Shown here: piece after piece, positions 1 through 15,000 of the stretch | How the letters are laid out: every line of letters begins with the position of its first letter | How positions within the stretch are numbered: position 1 is the stretch's first letter | Assembly: GCA_027382625.1 (NCBI GenBank) | Contig: JAJKFJ010021919.1 | Coordinates: 1 to 64,000 of the forward strand | DNA from: Tetmemena sp. SeJ-2015 | Taxonomy: Eukaryota > Ciliophora > Spirotrichea > Sporadotrichida > Oxytrichidae | Length of the DNA: 64,000 bases | Reading direction: 5' to 3' | The notes under the pieces: generated by a model | What the model saw: the letters and a program-made list of their open reading frames with translations, nothing else | Told to the model about the DNA's origin: nothing | The model's database searches: none | Translations under genes and position numbers: made by a program

Positions 1-3000
1 TGCAAGTCAGTGCCAAGATGCCTGGGAGAAGTGCAAACAATAGCTGAATCTGAGGTGGCATTGCCAAGGATGTCAACCACTGAGTTGCTTGTAGAGAAAG
101 AGTACCTGCAAATTACTTTTGAGGGAAAGAGGAAGCCAGTCCCTGAAATTTTCAAAGGGATCTCGCCCCACACTCCTTGCGCCAGTGGAGTGAAACTGCT
201 TATAGTTGGTGCTGCATAGTAAGTATATGTTTATAATTTAAATTGAAGAATAAATATATTATATATGGCACCATTGTTACAGAAATAATTAAACATAAGA
301 GAAACTATTTTTGATTTGTCTGATTGATGCCTTGGTAATAATAGATGTTATCAAGTGAGACTTGAAGAGCAACTGAGTTAGTATTAGTGTTGGTCGAAGC
401 TGGTACTGTGCACTTGACAGCGTTCCCAATTAGGATAATTTGAGCTGAGACCACTTAGTTCCCGAACTTACAGTATATACCTCCAAAGCTTATGTCGAAG
501 TTTCTTCCTTAGATGAAAACATCATTCCCTCCCTAGATATTTCCAATCGGTGGGTGTATCTTCTCAATAACTAGAGGGAGGTAAAACAAGACCCTTGCAA
601 TTCCTTCTGCTGCATAAAGATAAGTTCCTAGATAGCCATTGTAATCATAAGTACCTATTCCATTATAGTCTCTGACTACCACTCTTATTGTAAGGTAGCC
701 TGGAGTGGTCTTATAGTACTAGCCTGGAAGTTGACATTAGATTTAAGTTGAGCTCATGAAAGTTGCTGCAGTTTCATTTTCGAAGTTCAGGAGAGTCTTG
801 AACTGGCAGAAGTAGAAGTACTGAGAGTTAAATTTTAACCCTGACAGAGTAAATATATAAATTTTGAGCATTTAGTGAAAAAGAGAGAATATTTATTCAA
901 CTATAGAGTTATGATAGATGTTGTTAAATTGGTCGGTAAAATAGCTACAAAATTATATCAAAATTTTTTTTATTTAGCAGGCGTCGCAGATGTTATTATA
1001 GGAGGATAATTTAAAATAGAAAACCTTATCTTAATTTGTTGAAGGATCGATGAAGGTGAATCTTAAATACCAATTTAATATATATTAAGAAAGATTGTGA
1101 AAGTATTATTGAGACTGCTGCTGAAGATTCCTTGCTCAGTGAGTATCTCAACAGCGACAGGCCCTGCAGTTTCCACATAGGGAGTTCTACAGATGAACCT
1201 AGTGAAGTTTGTTTCCAATAGTGAAAGCTCTTAATGCTGAATTCCAATGACTGGAACCACATAGCTTCCAAACTTGCAATACTAGAGATCCAGGTCTTGA
1301 GAAGAGATGATGGGAGAGTTAGCAACTAGAACTTCCACCCCAGTTCCCATTTAGCTCCTGATAGCTGTAGTTGGCCTCACGTTATAGACATAAGCTGTGG
1401 CGAAATATTGAAGCTTGAAATTGGTTTCTCGATTAAGATAAAGCCCTCTCTCAAGAACTTATACCGATCTCTGTTCTCCAGAGAGAGCGATAGGTACTTC
1501 ACATTCGATTACTCCTTAAGAAATGAATGTAGAGGTTGTCTGCACTCCGTCGATAATGCACTTAGTCTGATAGGTTAAATTTTGACCTTGAACCATGATC
1601 TTTAAATAATTTTATTAAATTACAATCATTATCTTTTGAGTGGACTATCTAGATGGGACGCTGTCAGGGACTAAGCGCTAGATCTCTGGAAGTTTGATGT
1701 ATTCTATGGCTAATGCCTTATATCTCTTTGTGGGTTACTTTAAGTAGCTAGTTGCAATCTGCATTTTATAAACTCCCGGTGTGAGATTAAGAGGGATTTA
1801 AAAAGTGGCAGTTGTTTAAGATGTGACTTGCAGTTATTAACTCCAGAAATTCTCGAAGTAGATGATTGTATTGCCTGCAATGAAATTTGTCCTGTCACTG
1901 TGATAGTCTATTAAACTAAAGCGAATAAATTTAAAGTTTGATTAGTCCTTGGTATCTCTTCAAAAGCAGGTACGAATGAGGGACTTAAAGAAGAAAGGAG
2001 AGGGAAAGCCACTAACTTGATAGTGATGAAGTTGCTGAAGGACACTTTACCATCACTTGCCATCTCAACCAGCTTCACTTGTATTTAAGTAATTGTTTCC
2101 AAAATGTTTGGTAGGTAGCAACCTGTTATTTGTTCTACTTAGTTGTACTAAGGCTCAGTGATGTATTCATTTAAGGAGCCAAAGACGCATTTGTAAGTGA
2201 AATTATACATTTTCTACACATTTGTGCGAAGTTTTACTAAACCCTTTTAAAAAACTATGCGTGCTCTTAAAATAAATTTCTTGGTTTACTTCTCCTGGAT
2301 CTAGGAGATAGAAAATCTCGGTGGCTTAATTGAAGTTTGCAAAAAGTATGAACTGAGGCAAGTAGAGTAAGCTTCTAGAGTTAGAGACATAGACTATTGA
2401 TCTATTCTAGTCATTATAGTCCTTGACATAGAGTTTGACTTCTTGGTAGGTTAAGTTGTCGAAATAGATGCCAGGGATTCTGCACTTTATCAACTCATCA
2501 GAGATGAATTAAACTTGTGGCGCTTCCAAGACAGTTCCATTCGCCTCAAAGACACACACTTGATGAGGGTAGAAGAGCTAGCCTATTAAGTAAATATAGG
2601 GGTCACTATCAAATTAGTTCTGTCTGATGTAGGAGATAGAGGTATTAGTGATTATTGTTCCATATTTCACCCATATGCTGAGTTTGTTATTAGACTTTTT
2701 ATAACTCTGAGGACACTCTAGTTACAAATCTACGAAGAAACCTTTTATGCCTCTCTTTGACACATACCTGTCTTTGATGAGATTTGAAGGGTACAGGCAT
2801 TTCATATGAGTAGAGCTCAGATAAATGCTCTCACGAGATAGTACTTGGCCGAATCTGCATTCACAGTCAGGCTGAATGAAGTTTCCTGTTATGTCCAGAT
2901 ATGCACCCGACATGTTGTAAAAGACACTCTAAGGAGTTATTTTTAATTTTATAAAGGATTTAAAATCTTATGATGGTGGAGTTGAATCGATGAGCTAAAC

Positions 3001-6000
3001 AGTAAGTGAATAGAAGAACTACAATTAGTTTTAGCCAACCACTTCTCCAGAATTTTAATTAACTATCCTCACTGTCGTGGTTGCTCCATCAGTCAGCTTA
3101 GCAGGTCTTATCTAGCAAAGTAAAGTCTGAGAGTCCTAGATTGCAAGCTCATAGATAGACTGGTATGAATCAGAGAATTGGCAGATGTACTATGAGAAAG
3201 GAGAGAAGTAAAATAAATCATTATAAGTTGAATAGAATTAGGGGATTGCAGTTTGAAAAATAAAAGCATTTAACGTAAAATATGTACAAGGAATTTAAAT
3301 ACAAGTCTGAAAACTATACAAAGAGTGAATTAGAGATAATTAGGTTAGCTTAGAAGTGCATGTATATTTATACTAATAGGAATAGAGTACTTTATTTGCG
3401 GTACAGGATTTATCTTTTCAGATTGCAGCATTATAATTTCTTATCGATTATTCTTATTGGATGAAATGTGTGAATTTTGCAGTAATGTATATTCTTCAAC
3501 AAATGGCAACTTTATTAGCGAATCAGATTTCTAGTCTCACGTTATTATAAATTTGGAAAGCATCTTAGAGAATGATTGCGATGTTTAGAGTATTGTTCAT
3601 TTGATAGCCATTTAGTTTTTAATTTAATTAATTCAGTAAGCTAATTAAACTCTGTCCTGTAATTAAGAGTCGCTTCAATTAACATTGTTTGAATTCACGA
3701 TCAACTATTCGTATTTGACCTATATAAATTATAAGAATACATTTTATTTTTAAAATTATTAAAAAATTAAAATGAGTTGGAGAATTATATTTTAAAGTAA
3801 TTGCCATATAACTTAAGATACTGATCGATTCCTAGTTCAAATTGAGTTTTCTCGAAGTAGACTTTGCTCTCATTAAAAATCCTTAATGGGATTAATTTAT
3901 CCAGAGTAGTCTATCCTTCATAGGTCATTGTTATCCAAATTTGATATTATATTACTCCATTTCTCAGATATTGAAGAGGAACTTCACATTCATAATTATC
4001 TTGAGACCCATTATAAAACTGGTAGTGTGATTTTAAAACTGTCTAGGTATATATGGTATTATTTTAACTGTAGTTTCCAATAATGAAGGTGCATTAAGTC
4101 TATAGACTTTAATGATAGAGGTTGCTGCCATAAACATTGAGATAGGTCTTGATAGAGCTGTTAAACTATCTCAGCAAGTTCTAATTAGAGAAGTCCTCCA
4201 CTTCAAAGTCAGGATTATAGACCAGCATTAATCTCTATGCTAAGCTTTTAGAAACTTGCTCATTTCCTTCGACTTAAAGTAAGATTTAAAACTGCCTATT
4301 CTTATTTCTGGGCAGACTTCCAATCGAAAATTGCAACTGAATTTAGTTGTCTATGGTGCAAGGAAGAGTAAAGTTCTTGCTAATATCTTCATTCTCCGCT
4401 ATTAAAGTCACAAAATAGCTTCTTGAAGTGTTGAAGTTACTACCCTAAATTGTTATGATAGCATCTGGTTGCTAGTCTTGAATGATTACATAGTATGGAG
4501 AGAAGGAAGTAAAATCGAATAGGCCTTCAAAGCTGAAGTAAAAGGTTTTACTATGGGTTAGGATGACAGTCGAATTACTAAAGTCAGTATCTGATTCTGT
4601 GGATTTTAGAGAGAGTTAAACTGATTGAATAAGCTGCGAGGTGGGCAGTTAGCATCTCCCATGAGAAAATAATATAAAGAATGGTTGTAAATTTCGAATT
4701 TAGTGTCCTCGATCGTGTCAAATGAGCAAAAGAGTGTTTCAATATCTGAAACTGATAATGCTTATAAGCCTTCCAATTAGAGATAAACGTATATGCCACC
4801 TTGATAGGGACCAAACTTAGGATTAAAGTCTATCATTTCTAGTTTCTTGAGACTATCATAAGAGCTCTCATTGAATAAAAATACTATATTTTTATTTCAT
4901 TGAGTATCTAGTATGAATACTCATAGGCTGAAGAATTTTGGAAGCCGTTGTTATTTGAAACAACTACTTATACAGCTGAAACAGGAGACATACTCAGGAT
5001 AGTTTTCCTATCAAGAACACAGTGTAAATAGCTTTCATTGTTGAAATTTACTTGGCTAATTTTAAGACTGCTGCTTATTTACATATCTCCAAACTGTATG
5101 AAAACCAAAGCAGATTTATTGAAGTTCCTTCCATAAATGTGCATGTCTAGAAACTCTACACTGCTATTAAGTTTAAGATAATTAGGCATGATCTTATCTA
5201 TCACTGGCTTTTGAGCAATTGAAATTATCCACTTTTCTTCATTCCTATAGATGAACTTATCTGAGTAATCTAAGGTCAAAAGAAGTTAATCAATGCGTTG
5301 CAAATTTGGTTTATCAGGGACTGTTAATTCACAGGCCACCATATCTGGAGAGACATAGTAGGCGCTTACAAAAGCCCAGAATCTTTGCTTATCAGTATCA
5401 AACTAGCAATATAGTGCAGAAGGGAAATCTTGATTGCTCTTTAAGTAGGCTACTCTTATTTAGAATTGAATTATTTATCCCTTATCTAGGAATATTTCAT
5501 AATTTCAGTTTATAAAAGACACAATTACAAATATAGTAGAGGATGGATTCACATCTACTATAGTCAAATCATATTTGGCAAAAGAGATGTTGAGATAGTT
5601 AGTGGTTTCAAAGCCAACTTCAGAATCGTAAACTGTAAGTTAAGCGCTCACATTTTAGATGTCTTACCCTTAAGAATAGGATGATGTAGGGATGAATATC
5701 TTGCACTAAAGCTTATTAGATTCTAATCTCTCTGCCTCAAAATTAAAGATCTCCCCTGTTTATGTGAGATTAACTTTACAGGTGAAAGGGCTGAACAAAA
5801 GCATGTCGATACCTTGAACAAAGATAGAGACCTTTGATGCGGATCCAATTATAACTTGCTGGGAAGGGTGCTCGAAGTTTATCATTTTCAATGAGGGATA
5901 GGCCTTAATCTACTAGGGTTCATTATAGTTAGATCCATTATTAGAGGAAACCTAGAGCTGATAACTGATGATGCTAGTTAATTTCAAGGTCTCAATAGCA

Positions 6001-9000
6001 CAATAGCATGAATAGCCATTAGAAATTATCAAACATATCTTAACTTGCTCAGTGTAGTCTGCTGCTGTTCTCGATAGTTTACAAAAGATTGCATCTTAGT
6101 TCCTCTTCACAATAGCATCCTCGAACTCAATCTTAATCCAAGAGACTTTTGAACTTAAGTTAATGAGGCTTGGTGTGAAGGTTTTGATTGCAATTACCTC
6201 CTCGTAGAAATAATTAAAGATAGCAGGCTCAAAGTAAAAGTCCTAAGCACTTTAAACGATTTCTATCTTCAGAGTTGTATCTTAAGATTTGGCAACTGCT
6301 GGACTTATGCATTACAAAAGACCATCATCAATTTGTGTGGCCTCTACTCGCAAACTTCCAAAAACACATTCGAAGCCCACATTATATTTCATCACATTCA
6401 AGAATCCAGAGCCATAGATACTAACTAGGGTAGATCCAGTTTAAGGCCCATTGAAGGGAAGTATGTATTGAGCTTTTATTTCAGGTAAGCATGTAGAACG
6501 AAAGTTAGTTTGTCATTGGGATTAAAGATTCATAGTCATCTGTTGGATCATAATAACCAAGAGAAATCTGCTAACTTTCAGAACTCGAAATATTGCACTA
6601 GACTGATGTTGAAGAAAGATTAAAAATTAAATTAAAAGATTGACTATTGGTGTAACTATTTACTATCGAAGCATTTTATATGCACATATTAGGGATAAAC
6701 TCATTCTTGTTCTAGTTTTTGAAGTTTATGGTCAAATTTAATTGAGAGAACTAACTGAAGACTTTGTTTGGTACTATTGTATTTATAATGAAGCCATTTT
6801 AGAAGCTCAAGATTTGATCAGACATTGCAATTATTCCATTTGTAGCAGTATCTCTAACAATTATCCTTGACCTTGCAGGGATAGTTTAAATCTTGAGTGT
6901 TTGAATTTGGTCTATCTTGAAATTTAACTTGTCATACTGTATTTGTGAGATATCAAAAAGATGCATTTAACTATCTTATTCAACTTGAATTTTAAATCTT
7001 GAAACTGACCCTAGCTTCTAGAAGTACCAGTATATGCTTTTGAATTCTCCTGTGAGTTAAATTCATTTATTTGGGCTGCTCTTAAAAATATCACACTAGG
7101 CGATACTCTGGATATGTTAACAGTAGGGTAGAGCTAGAAGGTCAAACTTTAATTGAGATAAGTCAATCTATCATATCCTAAAGTGACCAGATAAAAGAAA
7201 ATTAATCAGAGAATTTCAATCAGGAATAGAATTTCCATTAGGAATTAAAGAGTAAGTAATTTGGAAAAATGTTTAGCTGCCACTCTTAATCATCATATCT
7301 TTATTGCTAGGTAGGATACAAAACAAAGCTGTTGAGTTTATGAATTTAATAGCAGCAAAGTAAGTCCTCGTATTTTGGGGCTCAGTAATAAGACACTTAG
7401 TTTGCTAATTATCTAGCAATCCACTCACATTTCTATCAAGTCTCATCAGGATGTTTTAATTTTAGCCAGTAAGATCTCTAAAAATGATGTCAGGGTAAAT
7501 CTATAGCAGTTAAGGAGCTTGTATCAGGGTTAAGTAGTCTGATTTATTCTATAGCTGGACACTGAGAATCCCCTCTATTTGAAGGCTGATATTTAAGTTA
7601 ATGAATCCTTAGGTCTGGAAAGATAATTAACTACTAAATATCGAAAAGTCGTTATCCAAGAATTTACAAATCAATAATTCGCCTGTTAGTTAGGCATCAA
7701 GATATATCGAGTGAACTTAGTCACTTAATTGACAAGCCATATCCAATTTTCCCAAGTAATTAATTGTAATTTAATCTGAGGTGAGTCTCATCATAATCTT
7801 TCTATCAAAGAATTGCAAGTACTACCTCTAAACTAAATTCAATTTGATTGAAGATTTATCCAGATATTATATATCTGAGAGGTTCTAATACTCAGCTATT
7901 GTTATAAACTATGACCCTATTTGAATTTGTAAACTCAATCTCTTCTCTGTAATAAAAGTGAGGTTGAGATTTTAGCAATAAAATATGTGCTCTTAATTTC
8001 CATTCCCCATATCTGTAACCTAATAGCTCATCGAAGCTCTATTTTTATCAACCAAGCAGCTCACATTAAAGTTTGATAGAATCAATTCCATTTCAATTTC
8101 TCTATCTACTTATATCACGAGTCCATCTATTTTATCACTTTGAGTTATGTTTTCGATCTTAAATCTTTGAAGAGAAATCACACTTTAGTTGTAGCTCTAA
8201 GCAGTTGGAGAATATTGATAAGCTTAAATTTAAGCAGTCATATCCTCATTATCCTCGGACAGAATAGACATATCATATCTTGTCAGGTTCCTCTTGCAAG
8301 GTAATCTTAGAGAGGCTTGTGCAAAAGTAGAGTTAAGAAAACTTATTGGAACTTTAGCATGGGTGGTTCCAAAGAATAAAGAGCTTGGTTGATCCGGAGA
8401 AATCAAAGTTTGACTCAAAGGGTATGAGAAAGATATATTGAACATTTGCGGTGCATAAGAATCACACAAAGTCAGTTCTGGAGTGATTTTAAATGCTGGA
8501 ATTTTAGAAAAGACCAAGATTTTAGTCTCCTTTGTAGATAGTTCACTTCCGTCCTGGTATATAACCTAACTAAAATATTATTAAACCCTTATAATCCAGG
8601 ATTGCTCAACTTGAATCATCTTAAATAAAGGCCTGCATAAAATGAAATTCTTTTCTATTGTTGCATTCATATAATAAATTTGTCCTTCTAGATCTTGCTA
8701 CTAGATTTCACAGATAACATTTTGTGAGGTATATTTCTAATTAATCTCCTCCTGACTTTTGTAAACGACCAAGGCTTGTTGCTTACTTGAGTTATATTTA
8801 TTTGGGAATCAAGTGGCTCAAATCTTTAATGAGGAAGAATTTAGATGGAGTGAGACAGAAATCCGAGTATGTTGAACTGAATTGATCGTCATAAGTCTCG
8901 AAGCTAAGTTGAAGTGCTTAACTCACTAAGGCACTATTCTTTAAAATTTGCTGGATAGAAGTACAGTTAGGTGTCAAGCACATCATTGCAGATTTCGTAG

Positions 9001-12000
9001 TATCTTCTTGATAAGAGCAGTTAAGCTTATAGTTTGAAAGCTTAATGGTTAGATCTGGATGAATATTTCTCCCTTCAAATAAAAAGTATATTTATCAAAT
9101 TATTCAATAGCGAACGGAAGATTACATTCGCTTTCAAAAATTTGACTTACTGATACACTTTCAACTTGCGGCTCAAAGTCTATTTTAATTGATATTTCTT
9201 AATAAGGTCTCCATATTTTCAAATCAGATGAAAGCATGATAAAATCAATCTAGTAAGGGTTATTCTCTTTGTAAAGCTGAGTTTTGAAATTTATAGAGTC
9301 TATTCCTGTTATTTAAATCTCGCATATGAAATCTTTCTAAGAATTGCTTTGTGAAATAGAAATGACTTGCGCATAGAGGTTCATATTCAAAAGTTATTAA
9401 AACGAGCAATAGAGTTATGAAAGGTCCGATTAAACTGATCTTAAGAATACTTTAAGTGTGAAATAGTTTTCTTCATTAGGGATAAGTATTCTCTAGGTTG
9501 GAAGTAAGACCAAATCTAATTCTCTTATCGCTTTTATGGATGGAGGATTGGAACTATAAATTTTACCGCTTTGATAGTTTAATATTTTTAGATTATAAAA
9601 TTTATCATTGTAGAGTGAACTTTCATTTTATTGAACTGAATTTGTGTTTGGAACGAGACAGTATAGAATTTATTTTTGAATGACTGTTTAAGAAATGTAA
9701 TAGCCAAAGCTTTCTCTTTGCTAGTTAAAATAAAAAGTTCATTGAATCATTCATCAAGAATACTTAAGATGACTGTATCTAAGTACTTTGCACATCTTAG
9801 AATTCGCAATAGGTGTTATCGAAATCAATTCCCTGTTCTGTATTCGTTGGCCTTATTAGTAAAGGACTCCTTGAGAGTGTTAAATTATTTAAGATTTAAA
9901 AAGAAGTAGTTGTAGCTTCTTCCCCAACACTTTTATTAAGCCACACAAATTCAGTAGTCTGAATTTAAGAAGCGTAATTATATTAAATCCTGATCTAATT
10001 CAATTTTGGATCTAACTTTGTGGCACTTGTACAGTTTAGGATATTCTTGCCGCTTATTTAAGCTTTTAACTTCAGGAAAATGTTATCCATAAAGCCAAGT
10101 AAGCAATAGTAATCGATCTATATAGGAATCTTTGAAATAAATAAGGATTATATTTTTTAAAAAGATGTTGATAAAATTTAAGCATAGTTTACCTATCAAG
10201 AGAAACAGAACTCTATTTGGCTCTAGACTTGTATCACTAATCCTTAATTTGCTAATCATCTGTATCCAAAGTAAGCTCTAATTTGCGTAATAGCTTTATT
10301 CATCTTATTTAAGTTAAACTCTCACATATCTCTCATCATTAGTTAAGTTAGTTTTGAAAATCGGTAAGAGGCATTTAAGAGTAGATTTTGTTGCTGATTT
10401 TGATAATAGTATGGATCTTTGTCTGCCTGATAAATACTAGGATTGGCAATTTAAGTTGGTTAGACGGTTGCAGGCACTTCATACTCTTAACCTTGATAAT
10501 AGATTAGGCAGGCTGTAAAGATATCTAAAGTCTAATCCCCTATCACAGTCAGATATTAAAAATATATATTGCTTCTAAATAGGGTTGATGATTACTCTAG
10601 GAGAGACACTATATATTTGAGGTGGAGGTTGCACTACAATATTTTGCCACTACTAATCTTAGTTAAGTAAAGGGATTTCCTCATTTTGATAAACGAGAGC
10701 TATTTTTAGGTCTTGAGAGTTTTGAGAGATTAATGATTGATCTAGTGAGCAAGTGACTTACTCTGGCGTTCAGAGTTTGAGTAACGTTTGAATATATTTT
10801 AGTGAACTCATCTTGGATAAACACACACTTAAGATCTTCAACTAAAAAAATAATTCTAAATACAACGTTAGATACTGGCTATTGGAGAAGAAGATTAAAA
10901 GTTGTCGTGCTGTCATAGTTAAGAAGGATCTTAGTAGGTTGTATGCTGATTATTTAATTGTAGAATTCTAAGGTTAGAGCTTAATCTTCTGGCTCAGACC
11001 AGGTTTGGTTGTTATAGGAAACTGAAAGACTGTAAGCGGTTCCAAAAGTTAGATTCGGTTGTGCTATTGGACAATCAACGAAATAATAGTCATCGCGCAC
11101 TTAAAAACATTTTATAAATAAGAGCACTGTTTAAGTTATGAAAGATTACTCTTGAGAACTGAAATTGCAGAAAATGGTTTTCAAGTTTATTGGATAAAAT
11201 TAAAAATAGGATCTGAAGTTATTCTTAATTTTACAGACTGGTTTAAAGTAAATGTGTGTCTCAACGTCCTCTTTATAATTCTAATTATTTAAGGTGGCTA
11301 ACCGTTGTAAATTGCTAGTGCGTTTGTTCTTATTGAATCATTGAAGAGAGATAATTAGATATTGAATCCTGAATCACCAATTAATTAGTCAGGAATGAAA
11401 CAGCCTATTCTTTAGCATTCTTAAGATGGATTTCCATTTTCACTGAATGAAATTTCTGGAATTAACTCACATTAATCTGTCAAAGATACAGATTAATCAT
11501 ATTCTGTTGAATCACCCCCAGTAAAAATACACTGCATATTCTCATTGAACAAATTTTCTCCTTCGAGCCATATGAAAGAACTATTTTCATAAGTGAAGTC
11601 AGATATTATTGGTCTCTCTGGGAGAACGAAAAATTAAACTGAAAATGTGAGAGAGGTCATAATAAGCTGTCTAAAATCGAATATCTTAAAGTCCTAGGTT
11701 AAGGGAGAGCACATCAAAAATGCAACTGAAACTTGAATTTGAGATATTGGTTGCCATGTATAGAGTATCATTCTCTAAATTAAAAACAGCTTAAAAATAT
11801 TCAGTCTGCAGTAGATACTCTCTTCTATTACATCAAGGCCAGTAGAGTTTATTTAAAGCGAAGTTGATGGAGCCTTTAATGTTAAGTATAATTATTGTTG
11901 AGGGATGGATATACCCTACGTGAAATATATATCTTCTCCTGCATAATAAGCATCCATATCCTTGAACTCTACGATAACCTTCTAATTATTTTTAATCTAA

Positions 12001-15000
12001 GTTAACAAATGAAATATTTTGTACATAATTCTAAGTCGTTTGAAATTGCTTAAGTTAAGGTGTGATCTCAATTTATGCATGTGAAATATTTAAAACTCTT
12101 GCGTCATAGGAAGTATCAGCTATCGAAACTTATAGTTGAGGGAGCTCAGTGATATCAGTGCCATTGAATTCTAAGAAAATCAAAGTTTTTATATTAACTG
12201 GAATCTAGGTTGGATAGACACTTTTAAGCATAGGTAGCTGAATAAAGAGATAAGATAAATTTAATTTATGAATAAAGTTAAGGTATTTCATATCCAAATA
12301 CCCAATCATAACCATTGTTTGTTGAGATGCCGATTATATAATTATCTAGATATTGAAATTTATTGTATCTCCAAATACATTCTATATAACTTGTGTTATA
12401 AATAAGAAATATAAGAGTAATATTTTGCTATTAAATACAAAATATAGCAATATAATAGACAACCTCAAGATCAACAGTACCACTCATTTAGCACTTCAAC
12501 TTGAATCTTTCAAAATTACTACCCTGAACTCCAATAGTATAAGTCTTCAGGGTATTGGTATCATAAAATCTACGTTGAATATCTTAAATGACAGGTAAAG
12601 GATATTAGAGCAGCTTTAGTTCATTAGAATAATTAATTCCATCCTAGCTGATTGACAAAAAGAGATCATATTAAGAGTTTGTGCTTGAAATATTCACATT
12701 GATGAAGTTGTTTGGTCTTAGCTAGTCATCATATTCTCCGACTGTTTGATAGTAGAATTATCTTTTGAATCTCTGATTCTTACTAAAGGAAGAGGTAAGG
12801 TGTCAAAATAAGACCAAAGCCCTTAAATCTGAATAGGATAGGTTTCGGAATTGTTATAGAGAACTGCAGGAAGTATCTGATATAGGGATGGAGCCTGGAT
12901 TATAGTCAAAGTCCCAATAGGATTTTGCTATTGATTACTTAGTCCCACGTGAAGCTCGTAGTAAGACAGGGAGACATAGTTGAAAACTTTACTATCAACT
13001 TGGCAAGTTAAGACCATAGTGTTCTAATAAATTGCTTGAACATTAACTACAAAGCTTCTCTGTAATTAGTTCTTTCCCCAGATTTCACAACTATAGTTAA
13101 AAATTTACTTGAATCCTCCACCTATAATTGTTATATTAACTGCACCACTATCCATCGTGTACAACTTTGGATAAAAGTTTGTAATATTCAGGTCTGTCGC
13201 ATATATGATTTGCTTGCTATTTGAAAAGTGGTTATTCACAATAGTCTCTAATGAAATTTATAGAGCAAAGTCCTCTGTGTCTGCTATGACGGAGCAATAA
13301 TTGTGATTTCATTTTCACTAACATAATTGTAGCTGGTATACAGATCCCCAAAGCGAACTGATTTTATCACATCAAGACTAAAATGCTCACCTATAATCTT
13401 CAAAGTAAATAGAGTAAAATTTATTATTTAATTCAAAGTGTACTACTGATTAATCTAAACTATTTTAGGCTCAAGATCTAAGATAATCGGAGTTGGTACA
13501 ATTTGCAAGTACCTCTGGGTTTCATAAAAATTGTTACCACTATCAAAACTTAGGGAGATTTTATAATATCCAACTTTAGCTCTGTTAGAAATATAGCAAC
13601 TCAGATTTCTATTATCAGTATTGGAAACTAGGCACTGAGTTATAAAGTGAGAAGTTGTGTTTTTAGTATCTGTAATTTTCATTAAGATTGAACTAAACAA
13701 AGGCTAAAAAATATTCATAGCTTTTGGGTTGTGACGTTGCTAAGTAATAGAGTTGATATGCTGCTTATTAGAAAATAACTTGGCTAAGAATAAAAGTCAC
13801 GTTATGATAGTCAGGTACATCATCTGTGCATTTGTATAAGCTTTGATAAAGTATCTAAGGAATCGGATAAACTTATGAAATGCTCTAATTTAAAAACCAA
13901 AACTAAAATATAATTTTAGACTGTAAAGAGGATAGGATCTCTATTTAATCTCATTCCAAGACTTACACTAAAGAGATTTTAGATATAATAACCTGGTTAA
14001 AGTTTAGCTGGATTAGTGCATTTGACAGTATTCTAATCTATGACTTATGCTTCAGAGGAAATGCTTGTATTTTGAATTTAGCACTAGATATCTAGTTCTT
14101 AAAATAGATTCCTTCCTGAAATTAAATACTTTAGTTGTAATCAGCAAGCATTGAAAAGTTTTAGTGCTGATCTATAGTTGGTCTTTGTATAGCCATAATC
14201 CTTATCTTATTGACTTAAGGGAAAAAGGACTCTGAGTTGTGAGAGAAAGAAATATTCCCATAGTAAGTATTAGGGTTATTGATTGGCATTATCTTGAAAA
14301 GTAGAGTTTGATTATCTATCAACTCGAATAGCCCAAATGTATGATTTTAAAAGGAGATTATCGAATTAGTCATAAGTATCTATGTTGACTTGAAGTTCAC
14401 GATTGAAAAAATTATTTCCACTAATCTAGAAAGTATTCTCCTCAGAGAGCAATAGATACTTTGGTTGAATATCCTAGATATCCATATAAGGATGCACAAT
14501 TATCGTTCCTACTTCTACATAGTTAATTAAGTTTTCGGAGATCTGCGATATCATAAGTTCTGGAATTGAAAAGTTTTATTATGAAAAATCTAATTAGCAA
14601 CTAATCAAGTGCTCATCGATGATAGATGCCTAGAAAATTCTAACTTCTTAATTTCTTAAGAAACTTTGCAGTAGACTAATTTAAATTAAAAACATTTCAT
14701 AAATAATTAAATTTGTCTGTTTCCAAATACTGCTTGACTTAAATTTATAATGACTAACTTATATCCTAACTGAAAATTTAAGGATGAAAATCAAGAACTG
14801 ATATTTCTCTATTGATATTTGAGATGAATTTTAATTCTCCCCTTAAAGCTCAATCCAAGTCTAATTGTCAATGGATACTGATAAGGAATATAAATCCTCT
14901 TTGAATTCATCCTAAGTATAATCCAAGTAATCTCTAGTTGAAAAATATTTCTTAGTTAGCTGGGATTTACAAAGGGCAGTAAATCCATTTTGTAGTGCTT

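Noticed and set aside
10..219. Open frame on the plus strand
   Set aside because: The minus strand over the same bases reads as a clear TIG unit continuing the giant gene, so this is a shadow.
1026..1325. Minus-strand open frame
   Set aside because: A different minus frame of the same bases carries the TIG pattern (FICRTPYVETAG); this one is a shadow.
13283..13293. Euplotes-type programmed +1 frameshifting
   Set aside because: Breaks do not sit at AAA-TAA/TAG, TAA/TAG occur freely as sense codons, and TGA behaves as a stop rather than Cys.
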